This document shows positions 27,076-36,635 of a stretch of 64,000 nucleotides of DNA, piece after piece. The notes below the pieces were generated by a model, which saw nothing but the letters and a program-made list of their open reading frames with translations, made no database searches and had not been told where the DNA came from. The DNA lies in assembly GCA_900466575.1 (NCBI GenBank), contig UBMP01000024.1:1-64000 (forward strand), in the 5' to 3' direction. The stretch is from Hyphomicrobiales bacterium. GTDB taxonomy: Bacteria; Pseudomonadota; Alphaproteobacteria; Rhizobiales; Rhizobiaceae. The position numbers and the translations under genes were made by a program. The stretch's first letter is position 1. Each line of letters opens with the position of its first letter.

Positions 27076-27486
27076 TCAATCACGGTCCGAATCGGGCCAG
27101 GCCTCTTCCGGCCTGACCGGCGTGCGGGTTGTCACCTCGATGAAGTAGCCACCCCTGGCCCGGAAATAGAATGCCCAGGCACCATGCGTATTCCGCGGCG
27201 CCTGCGGGTCCCAGCCGTCCGCGACGAGACGCGCATGGAGGGCATCCACGGCTTCTCGCGTTTCCTGAATGAAGCCCACGTGGAGGACGTCGAAACTTTC
27301 CGGGTAAGAGAAACCGGCGGGCTTGCTGCTGAACTGGTTGACGATCAGCACCAGACCGCCGTCGTCCTGCAAGATCGCCATCTTTGAACCACGCACGACG
27401 AGGGTGCGCAGGCCGAAATAGCGCTCGAACATCGCCCGATCGGCTTCCGTGTCGTGACTGTAGAGATTGATGTGATTGAGTTTCAT
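27076..27486 (-). CDS. VOC-family (glyoxalase/dioxygenase fold) protein
   Basis: 136 residues from the ATG at 27486, preceded by AAGGAACG; longer frames upstream are not supported. The opening MKLNHINLYSHD and the later DVLHVGFIQ and GYFIEVTTR segments give the paired beta-alpha-beta-beta-beta modules of the vicinal oxygen chelate superfamily, with potential metal ligands His5 and the late Glu. Substrate unknown. It is convergent with fadD. Confidence 0.8.
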   Translation of the reverse strand: MKLNHINLYSHDTEADRAMFERYFGLRTLVVRGSKMAILQDDGGLVLIVNQFSSKPAGFSYPESFDVLHVGFIQETREAVDALHARLVADGWDPQAPRNTHGAWAFYFRARGGYFIEVTTRTPVRPEEAWPDSDRD

Positions 27487-27757
27487 GGTCGTTCCTTTCC
27501 GTTGAGTGAACGGACATGGATCGGCCAAGCCTGTGAGAGACCAAGACCGACCATCGCCATGGAGAAAATCCATGTCGTGTCCGGCCAAGGCCAAGAGCGT
27601 TCCCACCGCTCAAGCATGACTGTCTCTTTGAAGAGACCGCAGGTTGTCACCATACCTGCATCGCTGTCTTTTTAGGCAAGCAAACGATAGGGAGCGCTAT
27701 AAGCGGCGTCAAGTCGTGTCGGTGGCTTGACGCCCTACCTTCCTGCCGCTCAGACCC

Positions 27758-29335
27758 TCACTCCCACTCGATCGTGCCCGGCGGCTTGGACGTCACGTCG
27801 TAGACCACGCGGTTGACGCCCTTGACCTCGTTGATGATGCGGGTGGCGGTGCGGCCGAGGAAGGCCATGTCGTAGGGGAAGAAGTCGGCTGTCATGCCGT
27901 CGACGGAGGTGACGGCGCGCAGGGCCAGCACGCGGTCATAGGTGCGGCCATCGCCCATGACGCCGACGGTCTGAACGGGCAGCAAGACCGAGAAGGCCTG
28001 CCAGATCTTGTCGTAGAGACCGGCCTTGCGGATTTCCTCGATATAGATCGCATCCGCCTTGCGCAGGATGTCGAGCTTTTCGCGTGTCACGCCGCCCGGC
28101 AGGCGGATGGCGAGGCCCGGACCCGGGAACGGGTGGCGGCCGATGAAGCTTTCCGGCAGGCCGAGTTCGCGGCCAAGCGCACGGACTTCGTCCTTGAACA
28201 GCTCCCGCAGCGGCTCCACGAGCTTCATGTTCATGCGATCCGGCAAGCCACCGACATTGTGGTGGCTCTTGATCGTCACCGACGGACCGCCCGAGAAGGA
28301 GACGCTTTCGATGACGTCCGGATAGAGCGTGCCCTGGGCCAGAAAACGCACCGGGCCTTTGCCATCGGTTGCGATCTTGCGGGCTTCTTCCTCGAAAACT
28401 TCGATGAAGAGGCGGCCGATCGTCTTGCGCTTGGTTTCAGGATCGGCCTCGCCTTCGAGCTGGCCGATGAAGAGGTCCGAGGCGTCCACATGGACGAGCG
28501 GGATGTTGTAGTGGTCGCGGAACATGCCGACGACCTGCTCGGTCTCGCCCTGACGCATCAGACCGTGGTCGACATAGATGCAGGTCAGCTGGTCGCCGAT
28601 GGCTTCATGGATCAGCACGGCGGCAACGGAGGAGTCGACGCCGCCGGACAGGCCGCAGATGACGCGTTCCTTGCCGACCTGATCGCGGATCTTCTGCACC
28701 ATCTCGGCGCGATAGGCCGACATGGTCCAGTCGGCATGCAGGCCGACGATCTTGTGTACGAAATTGGCGATCAGCTTGCCGCCGTCGGGCGTGTGGACCA
28801 CTTCCGGGTGGAACATGGTCGTGTAATAGCGCTTGGCTTCGTTGACGCAGATCGCAAACGGGGCATTTTCGGATACGCCGATGATCTCGAAGCCTTCCGG
28901 CGCCTTGGTGACGCGGTCGCCATGGCTCATCCAGACCGGATATTCACCGCCGACCTCCCAAAGGCCGTCGAAGAGCGGCGAGTTCTTGAGGATTTTCACG
29001 TCCGCACGGCCGAATTCGGCGGCATGGCCGCCCTCGACGACGCCGCCCAGCTGCACGGCCATGGTCTGCTGACCGTAGCAGATCGCCATGATCGGAATGC
29101 CGGCCTCGAAGACTTCCTTCGGCGCGCGCGGGCTCCCTTCACGGGTCACCGAATCTGGACCGCCCGAGAAGATCACGCCCTTCGGCTTCAGCTTCTGAAA
29201 TCCTTCACTCGCCTTCTGGTACGGCCAGATTTCGCAATAGACGCCCGTCTCGCGAATGCGCCGGGCGATCAGCTGCGTGACCTGGCTGCCGAAATCGATG
29301 ATGAGGATGGATTCAGAATGGGCGTCGTGTGACAT
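27758..29335 (-). CDS. guaA: GMP synthase (glutamine-hydrolysing)
   Basis: Converts XMP, glutamine and ATP to GMP. The 525-residue protein starts at MSHDAHSES (29335); an 18-residue upstream extension is unlikely. The N-terminal class I amidotransferase domain has Cys86 in AICYGQQ and the His176/Glu178 pair in FHPEV. The PP-loop SGGVDSS is at residues 230-236, and the C-terminal dimerisation domain ends [10 protein letters not shown]-like ([10 protein letters not shown]). It lies 63 bp after the MTA/SAH nucleosidase-like gene on the same strand. Confidence 0.97.
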   Translation of the reverse strand: MSHDAHSESILIIDFGSQVTQLIARRIRETGVYCEIWPYQKASEGFQKLKPKGVIFSGGPDSVTREGSPRAPKEVFEAGIPIMAICYGQQTMAVQLGGVVEGGHAAEFGRADVKILKNSPLFDGLWEVGGEYPVWMSHGDRVTKAPEGFEIIGVSENAPFAICVNEAKRYYTTMFHPEVVHTPDGGKLIANFVHKIVGLHADWTMSAYRAEMVQKIRDQVGKERVICGLSGGVDSSVAAVLIHEAIGDQLTCIYVDHGLMRQGETEQVVGMFRDHYNIPLVHVDASDLFIGQLEGEADPETKRKTIGRLFIEVFEEEARKIATDGKGPVRFLAQGTLYPDVIESVSFSGGPSVTIKSHHNVGGLPDRMNMKLVEPLRELFKDEVRALGRELGLPESFIGRHPFPGPGLAIRLPGGVTREKLDILRKADAIYIEEIRKAGLYDKIWQAFSVLLPVQTVGVMGDGRTYDRVLALRAVTSVDGMTADFFPYDMAFLGRTATRIINEVKGVNRVVYDVTSKPPGTIEWE

Positions 29336-29398
29336 GAACAGCCTTTGTAAGAAGGCCCGGAGGGCGATGCCACCGGGCAGGGGCTCCAAAACCCGCCC

Positions 29399-30037
29399 TT
29401 ACAGCATCAGGCTCCCGTTGTCCAAGGCCTCTTCGATGGTGCGAACGGCTTTTGCGAGTTTTTCGTCGATGACATGGAGATATTCCGTCCAGTCGCCGAC
29501 ATGTTTCAGCTCTTCCTTGCCGTCGGAAATGCCGCGAAGCCCGATCAGCGGAATGCCGAAATGCTGGGCGGCGCGCAGCACCGCAAAGCTTTCCATGTCG
29601 ACCATGTCCGCATCGATCGCATCGTAGGCCGCGCCCGAGACGATGTTCGCGCCCGTCGAGAGACGCGCTGACGGGATGCCCACGACCTGAAGCGGCATCA
29701 GGACCTCCTTCGGCAGGTCCAGGAACGGCGTCAGCCCCTTTTCGAAGCCCAACGCGGAAGCGTCCATGTCGCGATAGCTGAGAGATGATGCCTGATAGAC
29801 CTCGGTCTGCTCGAGATTGGCCGAGCCTGCCGAGCCGAGGGACACGATCAGGTCCGGCTTATGGCCGGTTGCTTCCAGCCGGGCGAGCGCCGCCGTGAGC
29901 ACGACGGCAGCCTCGACCGGGCCGACACCGGTCATCAGCGGATCGATATGGGCTCTGAGATGCGCACCATATTCGGCGTCCACCGCCATGACGTAAAGGA
30001 TGCGTCTGCCCGCGACCGTCTTGAGTTCGAAATCCAT
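29399..30037 (-). CDS. 5'-methylthioadenosine/S-adenosylhomocysteine nucleosidase-like protein
   Basis: 212 residues of the purine nucleoside phosphorylase/MTAN fold. The N-terminal VMAVDAEYG carries a Glu in the place of MTAN Glu12; SLGSAGSAN, DMESFAVL (the purine/ribose-binding Glu) and LRGISDG (catalytic Asp) follow in order. It probably removes adenine from MTA or SAH and so clears methylation by-products, but it is somewhat short and divergent from E. coli Mtn (232 residues). It is probably co-transcribed with guaA. Confidence 0.78.
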   Translation of the reverse strand: MDFELKTVAGRRILYVMAVDAEYGAHLRAHIDPLMTGVGPVEAAVVLTAALARLEATGHKPDLIVSLGSAGSANLEQTEVYQASSLSYRDMDASALGFEKGLTPFLDLPKEVLMPLQVVGIPSARLSTGANIVSGAAYDAIDADMVDMESFAVLRAAQHFGIPLIGLRGISDGKEELKHVGDWTEYLHVIDEKLAKAVRTIEEALDNGSLML

Positions 30038-30098
30038 GGATCATTACCGCCTGTTGATATCGCGCGGACGGTGCCACGTCGACCGGCGGGAGGCAAGA

Positions 30099-31178
30099 TC
30101 AGCCGAGGCGGACGGCGTGCTGGTCCCAGTTGACGGAGGACTGCCGGCCGTCAAACACGCCGCCTTCCGTCGAAATCCCAAACCCGTGCGGGCCGGCAGC
30201 GAGACCTGAAGCGCCCGCGAGGCGCGTCTCGCGCACCAGCGCTCCCGACTTGGCGTCCAGAACCACATAGGTGCCGCCGCGCGGCGAGGTGGCGGCGACA
30301 AGGCCCTCTTCGCGATTGACCGCGATGGCACCGACATAGTTGGCGAGATTGCGTGCGGTCGGCTCGGGCAGGTCGATGAACTGAAGCGCGTCGCCGCGGC
30401 GGAATCGGCCGATCAGCGGCGGCAGGTCATCACGCGCCCCCTCATACTGGCAGGCGAACCAGATATCGTGATCGGCGGAGAGGTCGATATGGCGGGTGGA
30501 GAGCTGCTTCAGGTTGGCCGGCAGGTCGTGCTTCTCGATCAGCGCGCCGGTCGCCGCATCGATGAGGGCGAGCGACGGCTCCATGCGGTCGAGATTAAGC
30601 TTCGTGCGGCCGAAGTCGGGATGCGTCTCGATCCCGCCATTGGCCGCGATCAGCACCTTCCCATCGAGACTGATCGAAAGGTCATGCGGGCCGACGCCGA
30701 AGGTCGAGAATTCGCCGATACGGGCGAAACCGTTCGTCGCATCGTAGATACCGATGACGCCCCGCGCGTGGTCGAAGTCGTTCTCGCTCGCATAGAGCAG
30801 CCGGCCATCGCTCGAAAACGTGCCGTGGCCGTAGAAATGCCGGCCTTCCGGTGAGGCAATCACCACGGGCGCTTCGCGGGCGGTCCGGTCGAAGATCGCC
30901 GCGAACGTGCCAGGCCGGCGGGCGAAAGCGACGACGCGGTTGTAATGGGGGTCGAATGCCAGACCATGCGCCCGGTTGGGCAGAGCCGAGCGATCGATGA
31001 TCGTTCCGTCCTCGGCGACAGTCGCCAGGCCGAAGCGCCCGCCCGAATCCATGAAAGCGGCGGCAAACACGGCGTCGGCGCGCTCCAACGCGAACAGCTG
31101 GCGCGGCGCCAGCCCGGCGAGGAAGGCGGTGCCGGCAGCGCGAACAAAGCCGCGCCGGCTGAGAAGCTGACCGCGCAT
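30099..31178 (-). CDS. Tat-exported DUF1513 beta-propeller-like protein
   Basis: 359 residues from the ATG at 31178. The N-terminus SRRGFVRAAG is a twin-arginine signal, followed by a hydrophobic LAGLAPRQLFA stretch. The rest has WD/YVTN-like repeat segments (for instance HGLAFDPHYNRVVAFARRPG and GPHDLSISLDGKVLIAANGG) suggesting a seven-bladed propeller. DUF1513 proteins are regularly encoded with imelysins and di-haem proteins, as here. It is the last gene of the four-gene operon; its start is two bases after the stop of the preceding imelysin. The Tat route hints that it folds, or binds a cofactor, in the cytoplasm. Confidence 0.85.
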   Translation of the reverse strand: MRGQLLSRRGFVRAAGTAFLAGLAPRQLFALERADAVFAAAFMDSGGRFGLATVAEDGTIIDRSALPNRAHGLAFDPHYNRVVAFARRPGTFAAIFDRTAREAPVVIASPEGRHFYGHGTFSSDGRLLYASENDFDHARGVIGIYDATNGFARIGEFSTFGVGPHDLSISLDGKVLIAANGGIETHPDFGRTKLNLDRMEPSLALIDAATGALIEKHDLPANLKQLSTRHIDLSADHDIWFACQYEGARDDLPPLIGRFRRGDALQFIDLPEPTARNLANYVGAIAVNREEGLVAATSPRGGTYVVLDAKSGALVRETRLAGASGLAAGPHGFGISTEGGVFDGRQSSVNWDQHAVRLG

Positions 31179-31179
31179 C

Positions 31180-32274
31180 TCAGTCCCCGTCGGAAAAGGT
31201 GAAGCCGGCAGCCAGACCCATCGCCCGGCCATAGTCGTTGTTCAGCCGCGCCTGCAGGTCGGCGACCGTCATGATCAGGAATTCCAGCCTCGAACGAGTT
31301 TTCTCGTCCGCCAGCATCTTGTCCACCGGCATGTCGAGCTTCGCCGCCGTCGCGATTGCCGTCTTGAACTCGAAATTGATGTTCGTGGTGATGGCCGAAC
31401 CCTCGCCACGAATGATGTATTGCATGCCGCTGTCGTCCCAGAAGGCCTGCAGGCCCTTGAGATTGTCCTCGACAGATTTCAGCGTGAGGCCCGATCGCCA
31501 GTAAAGCGCCTTCTTGTGGTTTGCTCCACCCTCACCGGTCGAAAAGATCATGAGGCGCTTTTCGTTCGTCGTTTCCAGACCGCGCACCAGGATGCCGAGA
31601 AGCGCAATCAGCCCCTCCTCTCCATTGCGGAACACGGGATTATCGGCACCGGGTTTACGCCACTTGTCGGCAATGCCATCCGGGGCGTTCCACGCATCCG
31701 AAAGCTCGCCGGCGAGAACGGCGACATTGGCGGCGATGGCACGGCCGGCATGGCAGCGGAAATTGTCCTTGCCGGCGGAAAGCTCCTCGGCTCCCGTGCC
31801 GGTCAGCACATATTCCAGGCCGGTCAGCCCCTGAACCGCAACGCTCTTGCCCTTCATCGAGGGCCCTGCGATGTCATTCTCGTCCTTGGCGGACAGCATG
31901 GCCTGGATCTGCTTCAGCGCCAGACCCTTGCGATCGGGGAAGAAGAGAATGCGCTCAAACATGTTGTTGTCGAGCACCGGCCCGTCGCGAAGAACCTCAA
32001 TCCGCGACCAGGCGGAGACGAGATCGGCAAAGGCTTTCTTCGCGCCGTCGTAGGAAGGTGCATCGTTGGCTATGCAAAGCTTGTTCATGGCGGCGCCGGC
32101 CGCTTCCGCCGCGTTGCGGAAGGCGCTGTAGCCGGGAATGATGACCTCGTCGACCGTCCTTTGCATAACGGGCTGAATCTCCGCGTCGCTGACGAACGCG
32201 GCCTTCGCGCCCGTTGCCAGCCCGAGCGTCGTGAGGGCGGCGGCGGCGAACAGAACAACAAGTCTTTTCATCAC
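31180..32274 (-). CDS. Imelysin-family (peptidase M75-like) periplasmic protein
   Basis: 364 residues with a signal peptide (about 1-25, cleavage after AKA). The bulk is the helical imelysin fold, related to EfeO/EfeM and algal/bacterial iron-regulated proteins. The family's GxHxxE metal motif appears here as GLTGLE (residues 149-154), with His replaced by Thr, so this paralogue may have lost metal binding at that site. The start codon overlaps the stop of the di-haem gene (ATGA), showing tight coupling. Role inferred: periplasmic iron binding or haem/iron transfer as part of the operon. Confidence 0.86.
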   Translation of the reverse strand: MMKRLVVLFAAAALTTLGLATGAKAAFVSDAEIQPVMQRTVDEVIIPGYSAFRNAAEAAGAAMNKLCIANDAPSYDGAKKAFADLVSAWSRIEVLRDGPVLDNNMFERILFFPDRKGLALKQIQAMLSAKDENDIAGPSMKGKSVAVQGLTGLEYVLTGTGAEELSAGKDNFRCHAGRAIAANVAVLAGELSDAWNAPDGIADKWRKPGADNPVFRNGEEGLIALLGILVRGLETTNEKRLMIFSTGEGGANHKKALYWRSGLTLKSVEDNLKGLQAFWDDSGMQYIIRGEGSAITTNINFEFKTAIATAAKLDMPVDKMLADEKTRSRLEFLIMTVADLQARLNNDYGRAMGLAAGFTFSDGD

Positions 32275-33830
32275 AATGATCCCAGAAATTTCAAAAGCTT
32301 CTGCCGGTCCGTCCTCGCCATGGCGGCATAGGCATGACGGGCGTATTCGCCCTCGCCCCCATGCCAGAGAATGGCTTCTTCCAGTGTGCGCGCGCGACCG
32401 TCATGCAGATACGCCTGATAACCGTTGACGATTTGCGCGAGACCTATACCCCAGAGCGGCGCGGTGCGCCATTCCCGACCTGACGCCTCGCCGACCTGCT
32501 GGCCATCGGCCAATCCCTCGCCCATATCATGCAGGAGAAGGTCGCTATACGGCCAGATCAACTGGAACGCATGCTGTGCTTCCACCGCATCGCGGGCGGT
32601 CACGAATTTCGGCACATGACAGGCGGCGCAGCCGGCCCGATAGAACAGCGCCTTGCCGGCGAGCACATCCGGCTGATCGACATCACGACGCGCGGGAACC
32701 GCGAGATGGCCGGTGTAGAAGGTCAGGAGATCGAGGATCGGGTCCGGGGCCTCGGTGTCGCCCAGACGCGACTGAACGCCGGTCGGCATCTTCAGGCAGG
32801 CTGTCTCAGCCGCCGTGCAATCGCCGTAGGGGTTCGGCGCATCCGGGGACGAAATGCCTATATCCGTCGAAAGGGCGGAGGCGGCCTGCGCACGCACCGT
32901 TGGGTTCTGCGCCTTCCAGCCGAAGCGGCCGATCACGAGGGCTCCCGTTTTCGGGTCTCGGACATGGTTGGGCCTGCCATGCACGCCTTCATTCTCCTTC
33001 TCCTGACGATCGGCCTCTGCCAGAATTGCGGCCTCCGGAATGGCCTCCAAGAGACCCATTCCGGCTAGGCCCTGGGCAATGCGGGGCGAAAGTGTCGTAT
33101 CGGAGTGGAGCGGCCCATAGGCAAGATCGCTCACGGAATAATGGGGTCTGCGAAGCGTCACCGTCTCGCCGTCGCCCAGCGTCACGACATTCTCGCTGTA
33201 GGTGACGACCGGGCGGCCCTCTCCGGCGAGGCCCGTCACGCCCTTGTCCTGCAGCTGCTGACCGTAGACGGGATCGGGAAAATTCAGCTTCTCATGCGCC
33301 ACCAGAGCGGCACGCTCGGTCTTGCTGGCCGGTGTTCGGGCGAGCCGGAAGAGGAAGGACTGGCTATCGGCGCCCGCCTCCGGCGGCCGGCCACGTCCGT
33401 CGCGGACATGGCAGCTCTGGCAGGAACGGGCATTGAAAAGCGGACCGAGCCCGTCGGACGCCTGTGTGGAGGACGGCGCCGGCGTCCACATCTTCTTGAA
33501 CAGAGCAAAGCCAAGCCTGAAGCGCTCGACGCTCTTGTCGTCCAGCGTCGTCTCCGGGTGGCTCATGGCCTTGGCGTCCGGCTGGCCGGGAAATGTACCG
33601 GCCCCACCGGACAGATTTTCGTGCGCCTCGGGATGCAGGAAATCCCGTGCCGGGGCAGTCACAGCGCGCACGCGCTCCGCATCAGCGGCAGAATAGCCGT
33701 CAGCGGCATGGGCCAAGTCCATGGCCATGAATGCACCGACGGCCCCCGCAACAAAGCGGAGGGCCGTGGCTCTTGCCCAAGGACTGTGATGTTGGGGGCC
33801 AGAGGCCTTGGACAAAGCGGTGTTCGACAT
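32271..33830 (-). CDS. Di-haem oxidoreductase-family (DUF1111, 'thiol oxidoreductase') cytochrome
   Basis: 519 residues from the ATG at 33830, with a long signal peptide ending near AHA-AD. Two c-type haem-binding CxxCH motifs are present: CQSCH at residues 137-141 and CAACH at 401-405. This is the DHOR/DUF1111 family, related to bacterial di-haem cytochrome c peroxidases. The protein would sit in the periplasm and move electrons, perhaps to reduce or oxidise iron handled by the flanking imelysins. It lies 41 bp after the first imelysin and overlaps the second. Confidence 0.9.
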   Translation of the reverse strand: MSNTALSKASGPQHHSPWARATALRFVAGAVGAFMAMDLAHAADGYSAADAERVRAVTAPARDFLHPEAHENLSGGAGTFPGQPDAKAMSHPETTLDDKSVERFRLGFALFKKMWTPAPSSTQASDGLGPLFNARSCQSCHVRDGRGRPPEAGADSQSFLFRLARTPASKTERAALVAHEKLNFPDPVYGQQLQDKGVTGLAGEGRPVVTYSENVVTLGDGETVTLRRPHYSVSDLAYGPLHSDTTLSPRIAQGLAGMGLLEAIPEAAILAEADRQEKENEGVHGRPNHVRDPKTGALVIGRFGWKAQNPTVRAQAASALSTDIGISSPDAPNPYGDCTAAETACLKMPTGVQSRLGDTEAPDPILDLLTFYTGHLAVPARRDVDQPDVLAGKALFYRAGCAACHVPKFVTARDAVEAQHAFQLIWPYSDLLLHDMGEGLADGQQVGEASGREWRTAPLWGIGLAQIVNGYQAYLHDGRARTLEEAILWHGGEGEYARHAYAAMARTDRQKLLKFLGSL

Positions 33831-33871
33831 CGCAAACACAGCCGGCCCGCGAGGAGCCGGCTCTCCCGATC

Positions 33872-35143
33872 TCACTTGAAGACCGAGTTGGGGTCGTCGA
33901 GGCTCTTCGACGTTCCGACCTTGATCTCGTCGAGACCGAGCGCGGTCACGGTGCGCTGGATCGACTTCGTCTGGTCGATGAGGCCGTCGATCGCCTTCTG
34001 GACGGTGGCGTTGCCTTCCTTGTTGCCTTCGGCGATCATCTGGTCGTAGGCCTCGACCGTATCGCCGCGCTTCTTCAACGCTTCCATGGCGGCCATGGTG
34101 ACGTCGAGCTTCCCCTGGAGCTCCTTGGCAACGGCCGGATCCTTGGCCTGAAGCAGGTCGCGGATCGAGGGCCCGGTCATCTTCTTTCCGTCAAGCCGGG
34201 TATATTCACCGGTATAGCCGGTCATGATGCCGACCATGTCGTTGTAATGCGAATTGTAGGTGTTGTCCGAGAAGCAATCCTGCTCCTCTTCCGGATCGTG
34301 GAGCAGCAGGCCAAGCTTCATGCGCTCGCCGGCGAGTTCGCCATAGGAGAGCGAGCCCATACCGGTCAGAAGCGCAGTGAGACCAGTCTTCGGGTTGCCC
34401 GTCAGAACCTTGGCGGCGTCGCCATCGGGCTCGAATGCCTTGACGATGTAGTCGAGATCGGAAACGAGCAGCGAAGAAGCCGAACGCAGATATTCGGCGC
34501 GGCGATCACAATTGCCATGCGTGCAGTTCTTCAGATCATAATCCGTGTAGGGGCGATTGCCGGCGCCCGGACCGGTACCGTTGAGGTCCTGGCCCCAGAG
34601 CAGGAACTCGATGGCATGATATCCGGTTGCCACATTGGCATCGACCCCGTCGGCGGCATGCAGCGTGTTGGCAAGAAAGTCCGGCGTCAGATGCGAGGCA
34701 TCGACCTGTTTGCCATTGATGGCGATCGTCTTGTTGGCAATCACATTGGCCGCATAAAGCGGGTTCTCGTCGCTTTCCGTTCCATATTTGGCAGTGTCGA
34801 CATAGTCGATCAGGCCCTCGTCCAGCGGCCAGGCATTGACCTTGCCTTCCCATTCGTCGACCACGGGATTGCCGAAACGATAGTGTTCCGTCTGCAGGTA
34901 GGCGGGCCGGGCCGCGATCCAGGCAGCGCGTGCGGCCTTCAGACCTGCGTCGGAGGGCGCGGCTAGAAAGGCGTTGATCGCCTTGTCGAGCGCCTTGGCG
35001 CCGGTCAGCGCGTCTTCGTAATCGGCATGGGCGATTTCGCGATAATGCGCGACGACCGCCGCGGGGTCGGTGCCGGCCTGAGCGGCAAGCGGCTGCGTCA
35101 CAGCTGCGGCCGCCAAGACCGCGCCGGCAATGAATTGTCTCAT
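33872..35143 (-). CDS. IrpA-like imelysin-family iron-regulated periplasmic protein
   Basis: 423 residues, first gene of the operon. Signal peptide about 1-23 (AAAAVTQPLAAQAG). The imelysin metal motif GxHxxE is intact as GYHAIE (174-179) in a block GYHAIEFLLWGQDLNG that is highly typical of cyanobacterial IrpA-type proteins; FSDNTYNSHYND near residue 300 is a second family block. Likely binds iron in the periplasm. An Irr-box-like sequence lies 87 bp upstream, in keeping with iron control. Confidence 0.9.
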   Translation of the reverse strand: MRQFIAGAVLAAAAVTQPLAAQAGTDPAAVVAHYREIAHADYEDALTGAKALDKAINAFLAAPSDAGLKAARAAWIAARPAYLQTEHYRFGNPVVDEWEGKVNAWPLDEGLIDYVDTAKYGTESDENPLYAANVIANKTIAINGKQVDASHLTPDFLANTLHAADGVDANVATGYHAIEFLLWGQDLNGTGPGAGNRPYTDYDLKNCTHGNCDRRAEYLRSASSLLVSDLDYIVKAFEPDGDAAKVLTGNPKTGLTALLTGMGSLSYGELAGERMKLGLLLHDPEEEQDCFSDNTYNSHYNDMVGIMTGYTGEYTRLDGKKMTGPSIRDLLQAKDPAVAKELQGKLDVTMAAMEALKKRGDTVEAYDQMIAEGNKEGNATVQKAIDGLIDQTKSIQRTVTALGLDEIKVGTSKSLDDPNSVFK

Positions 35144-35229
35144 GATGAAAGCTCCTTCCCCCGAACGGGCAATCCTTGCAGATAAGGCGCTTTCATGACT
35201 CGCAAATAAACTTGTGTCAAACAGTCTTG

Positions 35230-35246
35230 TTTAGATCAATTCCAGA
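35230..35246. promoter_or_regulatory. Candidate iron-control (Irr-box-like) site of the imelysin operon
   Basis: TTTAGATCAATTCCAGA, an imperfect inverted repeat resembling the TTTAGAA-N3-TTCTAAA-type ICE/Irr box of Rhizobiales, 87 bp upstream of the irpA-like gene and just past the 3' end of rsmB. The right arm is degenerate, so the call is tentative. Confidence 0.4.
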
Positions 35247-35257
35247 CTGATTGCCGC

Positions 35258-36550
35258 TCAGGACGGACGCCGCTGCATGAGGCAGAAATAGAATCCGTCC
35301 GTATCGGTGGTCGCGGGCGAGAGCGTGATGCCGGTTCCGCCCGCGTCGAGCGGCTTGATCTCGGTCTGGCCGGTCAGGCAGGCGAAATCTCCCTGCGAGG
35401 GGCGGAGCTCGAATTCCGGGTGGACGGCGAGGAAGTTCTGAACCTGCTCCTGATTTTCCTGCGGCAGGAGCGAGCAGGTGACATAGGCGAGATATCCGCC
35501 GGGACGAACAAAAGGCGTGGCAGCCTCGAGGACCTCGTGCTGCTGCGTCACGCGCTCGCCGAGGTTCTTTTCCGTCAGCCGCCATTTCGTATCGGGGCGC
35601 CGCCGCCAGGTGCCTGTGCCCGTGCAGGGGGCGTCGATCAGCACGCGGTCGAACTTGCCGGCGAGAGGCTTCAAAGCGGCAAGGCCGTCGTGGACCTGCA
35701 CATTGCGGGTGCCGGCGCGCTTCAGCCGCTCGATGATGGGGGCGAGCCGCTTGCGGTCTGCATCATAGGCATGGACCTGCCCTTTGTTGTGCATGGTGGC
35801 CGCAAGGGCCAAAGTCTTGCCACCGCCGCCGGCGCAGTAATCGAGGATCTGTTCGCCTCCCTCGGCCATCAAGAGGCCGGCGACAAGCTGCGAACCCTCG
35901 TCCTGCACCTCGAACCAGCCCTTGGCGAAGGAAAGCTCGGCCGTCACATTGGGCAAGCGGTCGGACAGCTTGCCGGCGGGAACGCGCACGCCCTGCGGTG
36001 CAAGGCGGCAGGCCTCGGCGCCAGCACGCTCCAGCGCCTTGACGACCTTGTCGCGATCGACCTTCAGCGTGTTGGCACGCAGGTCGAGCGAGGGACGCGC
36101 AGTCAGCGCCCTCGCTTCATTGAGCCAGTTGTCGCCGAAATTTCGTTCAAACGAGGACACTGCCCATTCGGGAATGTCGCCTTGCACATGGAGCGGTGCG
36201 TCTTCGATATGCCGGTCGGCGAGCGCCTTCAGACGAAGTTCGGGAAGCGGGGCCGGGGCAAATCGATCGCCATCGAGTTCTGCGGCAAGCGCTTCCGGCG
36301 TGAACCCCCATTGGCGAAACATCACCGCGTAGCCGAGCGTGAGCGCACTGTCGTCGTCAAGAGACCAGCCATGCGACAATTTCATGCGCAAGGCATCATA
36401 GACGATATTGCCCATGGCGGCGCGGTCGCCGGAGCCGGCGAAACGGTGTGAAAGACCCCAGTCCTTCAGGGCATCGGCAACGGGGCGGCGTCTTGTCTCG
36501 ATATCGTCAAGAACTTCGATAGCCCCTGCCAGCCGTCCGCCAAGTCGCAT
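35258..36550 (-). CDS. rsmB: 16S rRNA m5C methyltransferase (RsmB/NOP2-Sun family)
   Basis: SAM-dependent methyltransferase placing 5-methylcytosine in 16S rRNA (C967 in E. coli). 430 residues: an N-terminal NusB-like helical region (about 1-120), the SAM motif LDYCAGGGGKTLALA near 240, IDAPCTGTGTWRR with the catalytic/release Cys near 310, and VTCSLLPQEN with the second Cys near 362. The terminal segment DGFYFCLMQR is typical. RsmB is the best match, but RsmF-like specificity cannot be fully excluded. Confidence 0.88.
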   Translation of the reverse strand: MRLGGRLAGAIEVLDDIETRRRPVADALKDWGLSHRFAGSGDRAAMGNIVYDALRMKLSHGWSLDDDSALTLGYAVMFRQWGFTPEALAAELDGDRFAPAPLPELRLKALADRHIEDAPLHVQGDIPEWAVSSFERNFGDNWLNEARALTARPSLDLRANTLKVDRDKVVKALERAGAEACRLAPQGVRVPAGKLSDRLPNVTAELSFAKGWFEVQDEGSQLVAGLLMAEGGEQILDYCAGGGGKTLALAATMHNKGQVHAYDADRKRLAPIIERLKRAGTRNVQVHDGLAALKPLAGKFDRVLIDAPCTGTGTWRRRPDTKWRLTEKNLGERVTQQHEVLEAATPFVRPGGYLAYVTCSLLPQENQEQVQNFLAVHPEFELRPSQGDFACLTGQTEIKPLDAGGTGITLSPATTDTDGFYFCLMQRRPS

Positions 36551-36635
36551 GGTTGCCCGTCTCCATCATGGCCCGTCAGGGCGTTTCAGCGCTTCGTTAG
36601 CGGTGAATTGACGTCAGAGCAAGCGCGACCGAGCC

